A DNA stretch of 7,126 bases, taken from Lachnospiraceae bacterium (GTDB lineage Bacteria > Bacillota_A > Clostridia > Lachnospirales > Lachnospiraceae). The notes beneath the pieces were generated by a model. The model saw nothing but the letters and a program-made list of their open reading frames with translations, had not been told where the DNA came from and made no database searches. This document shows, one piece after another, positions 6,195 through 7,126 of the stretch; the first letter of the stretch is position 1, and each line of letters begins with the position of its first letter. The stretch is taken from positions 1 through 7,126 of the forward strand of contig JAGAES010000094.1 in assembly GCA_017613055.1 (NCBI GenBank), read 5' to 3'. The translations under genes were made by a program, and so were the position numbers.

Positions 6195-7126
6195 TTATCT
6201 GTAATAAGGCTCCAGCCCGCGGAACCGTTCAACCAGGTAATTCTGGTTCATAAGTCCCTTCACGCCGTCGGTCCATTTAGACACATAGCCTTCGAGTTTC
6301 TCCATATACTCGGCCTCGGAAATCTTTCCTTCCGCAACGCCCGTAAGTCCCTTTTCCCAGCTGGCCGTCAGTTCGGCATTCAACAGGGAACGGATTGATG
6401 CCGCGACGATTTCGTAAATCATCTCGCCCTGCTTCGCCGGCGTGACAATCTGCGTCTTCCGGTTCAGATTCAGGTACGAAATCTTCACGAGCTTGTTGAG
6501 AATCTCGGCTCTCGTCGCGCTTGTTCCGATGCCGCTTCCCTTGATCTGCGCGCGGAGCTCCTCGTCCTCAATCAGCTGGCCGGCGTTCTCCATCGCAAGA
6601 ATCAGCGAACCGGAATTGTAGCGTTTCGGCGGTTTCGTCTCGCCTTCGCGGATTTCAATCGACGAAATCGGAAGCTTCATGCCCTTTTTAAGCGTACTGA
6701 TTCGCTCAAACATGTCGGCATCGAGAATCTCTTCCTTTGCCTCTTCGGGCTTATCCTCTTCCTGCCCTTCTTTCGTTTCCCTGCCTTCGGGACTTTCCTT
6801 CTCGTCCTTTTTTGCGGGTTTCTTTTCTTCCTCGTCCTCGGCATTCCCGTAAAGAATGAGATAACCGGGATCCTCTAAAACCTTCAGGTTCGCAAAGAAG
6901 CTCTCGGTCGACACCCCAAGCGTAATCGCAAGCTTCCGGTATACGGCAGGCGGATAGAATATTGCAAGGAAACGGCGCACAATCCGGTCGTAAACGCCTC
7001 TTGCGACATTGCTTAACGAACCGAGTGCGTCAAGCCCCTGCCCGGTCGGAATGATTGCGTAGTGGTCGGTAATCTTCTTGTCGTCGGTGTATTTCGTATT
7101 GGCAATCTTTGCATACAGCCCGAAGC
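6195..7126 (-). CDS. topB: DNA topoisomerase III, C-terminal 309 residues (5' end beyond the window)
   Basis: Type IA topoisomerase that relaxes and decatenates DNA by single-strand passage. The open frame continues to the window edge with no break; the GTG at 6978-6980 is internal, since the codons above it read KITDHYAIIPTGQ, the conserved motif of the toprim-linked core. Further family motifs are ETKPPKRYNSGSLILAMENAG and GIGTSATRAEILNKLVK, then TASWEKGLTGVAEGKISEAEY near the end. The catalytic tyrosine and toprim domain lie outside the window. Between GYLILYGN and the next core strand is a charged low-complexity insert of about 43 residues (6717-6845, rich in Glu and Lys). The protein stops soon after the core, with no visible zinc-finger cysteines. 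It is the most upstream visible gene of the row and its stop is 12 bases from the ATPase start. Topoisomerase I (topA) is less likely given the motif spelling and the missing zinc domain. Confidence 0.9.
   Translation of the reverse strand, partial: FGLYAKIANTKYTDDKKITDHYAIIPTGQGLDALGSLSNVARGVYDRIVRRFLAIFYPPAVYRKLAITLGVSTESFFANLKVLEDPGYLILYGNAEDEEEKKPAKKDEKESPEGRETKEGQEEDKPEEAKEEILDADMFERISTLKKGMKLPISSIEIREGETKPPKRYNSGSLILAMENAGQLIEDEELRAQIKGSGIGTSATRAEILNKLVKISYLNLNRKTQIVTPAKQGEMIYEIVAASIRSLLNAELTASWEKGLTGVAEGKISEAEYMEKLEGYVSKWTDGVKGLMNQNYLVERFRGLEPYYR

Overview
The window looks like ordinary chromosomal DNA from a moderately GC-rich member of the Firmicutes, most likely class Clostridia and probably Lachnospiraceae. 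That assignment is an inference from four things: the form of the omega subunit (N-terminus MIHPSYNDLM, long acidic tail), a YicC/YloC-type protein next to rpoZ, an alanine racemase of Gram-positive type, and consensus sigma-A promoters and AGGAGG-type ribosome binding sites. Every supportable gene is on the minus strand, so transcription runs from high to low coordinates. I see no RNA gene, CRISPR array, insertion sequence, integrase or phage gene.

In transcription order, the first block (7126 to 1792) is a tightly packed row: the C-terminal part of topoisomerase III (topB, cut by the window edge), an ABC transporter ATPase of the LolD/MacB type, its large two-domain FtsX-like permease, and alanine racemase (alr). 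The gaps are 12, 1 and 34 nt and I found no promoter or terminator between these genes, so they are probably one operon whose promoter lies outside the window. The ATPase and permease together form a complete exporter-type or mechanotransmission ABC unit of unknown substrate. Alr makes D-alanine for peptidoglycan.

The second block (1771 to 321) starts with a perfect consensus sigma-A promoter just after alr, drives yicC (RNase-family protein, GTG start) and rpoZ (RNA polymerase omega), and ends at a clear intrinsic terminator. In many Firmicutes remA and gmk sit between these two genes; here they are absent and only 17 nt separate yicC from rpoZ.

The third block (272 to 1) is the start of gap (glyceraldehyde-3-phosphate dehydrogenase), with its own sigma-A promoter, an AT-rich upstream tract, a perfect 8-bp inverted repeat at the predicted transcript start, and a strong ribosome binding site. 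Its codon choice looks biased for high expression.

I found no convincing new system. The points most worth checking are the yicC-rpoZ junction without remA/gmk, the palindrome at the gap transcription start, the extreme acidic tail of omega, and alanine in place of the carbamylated lysine in Alr.
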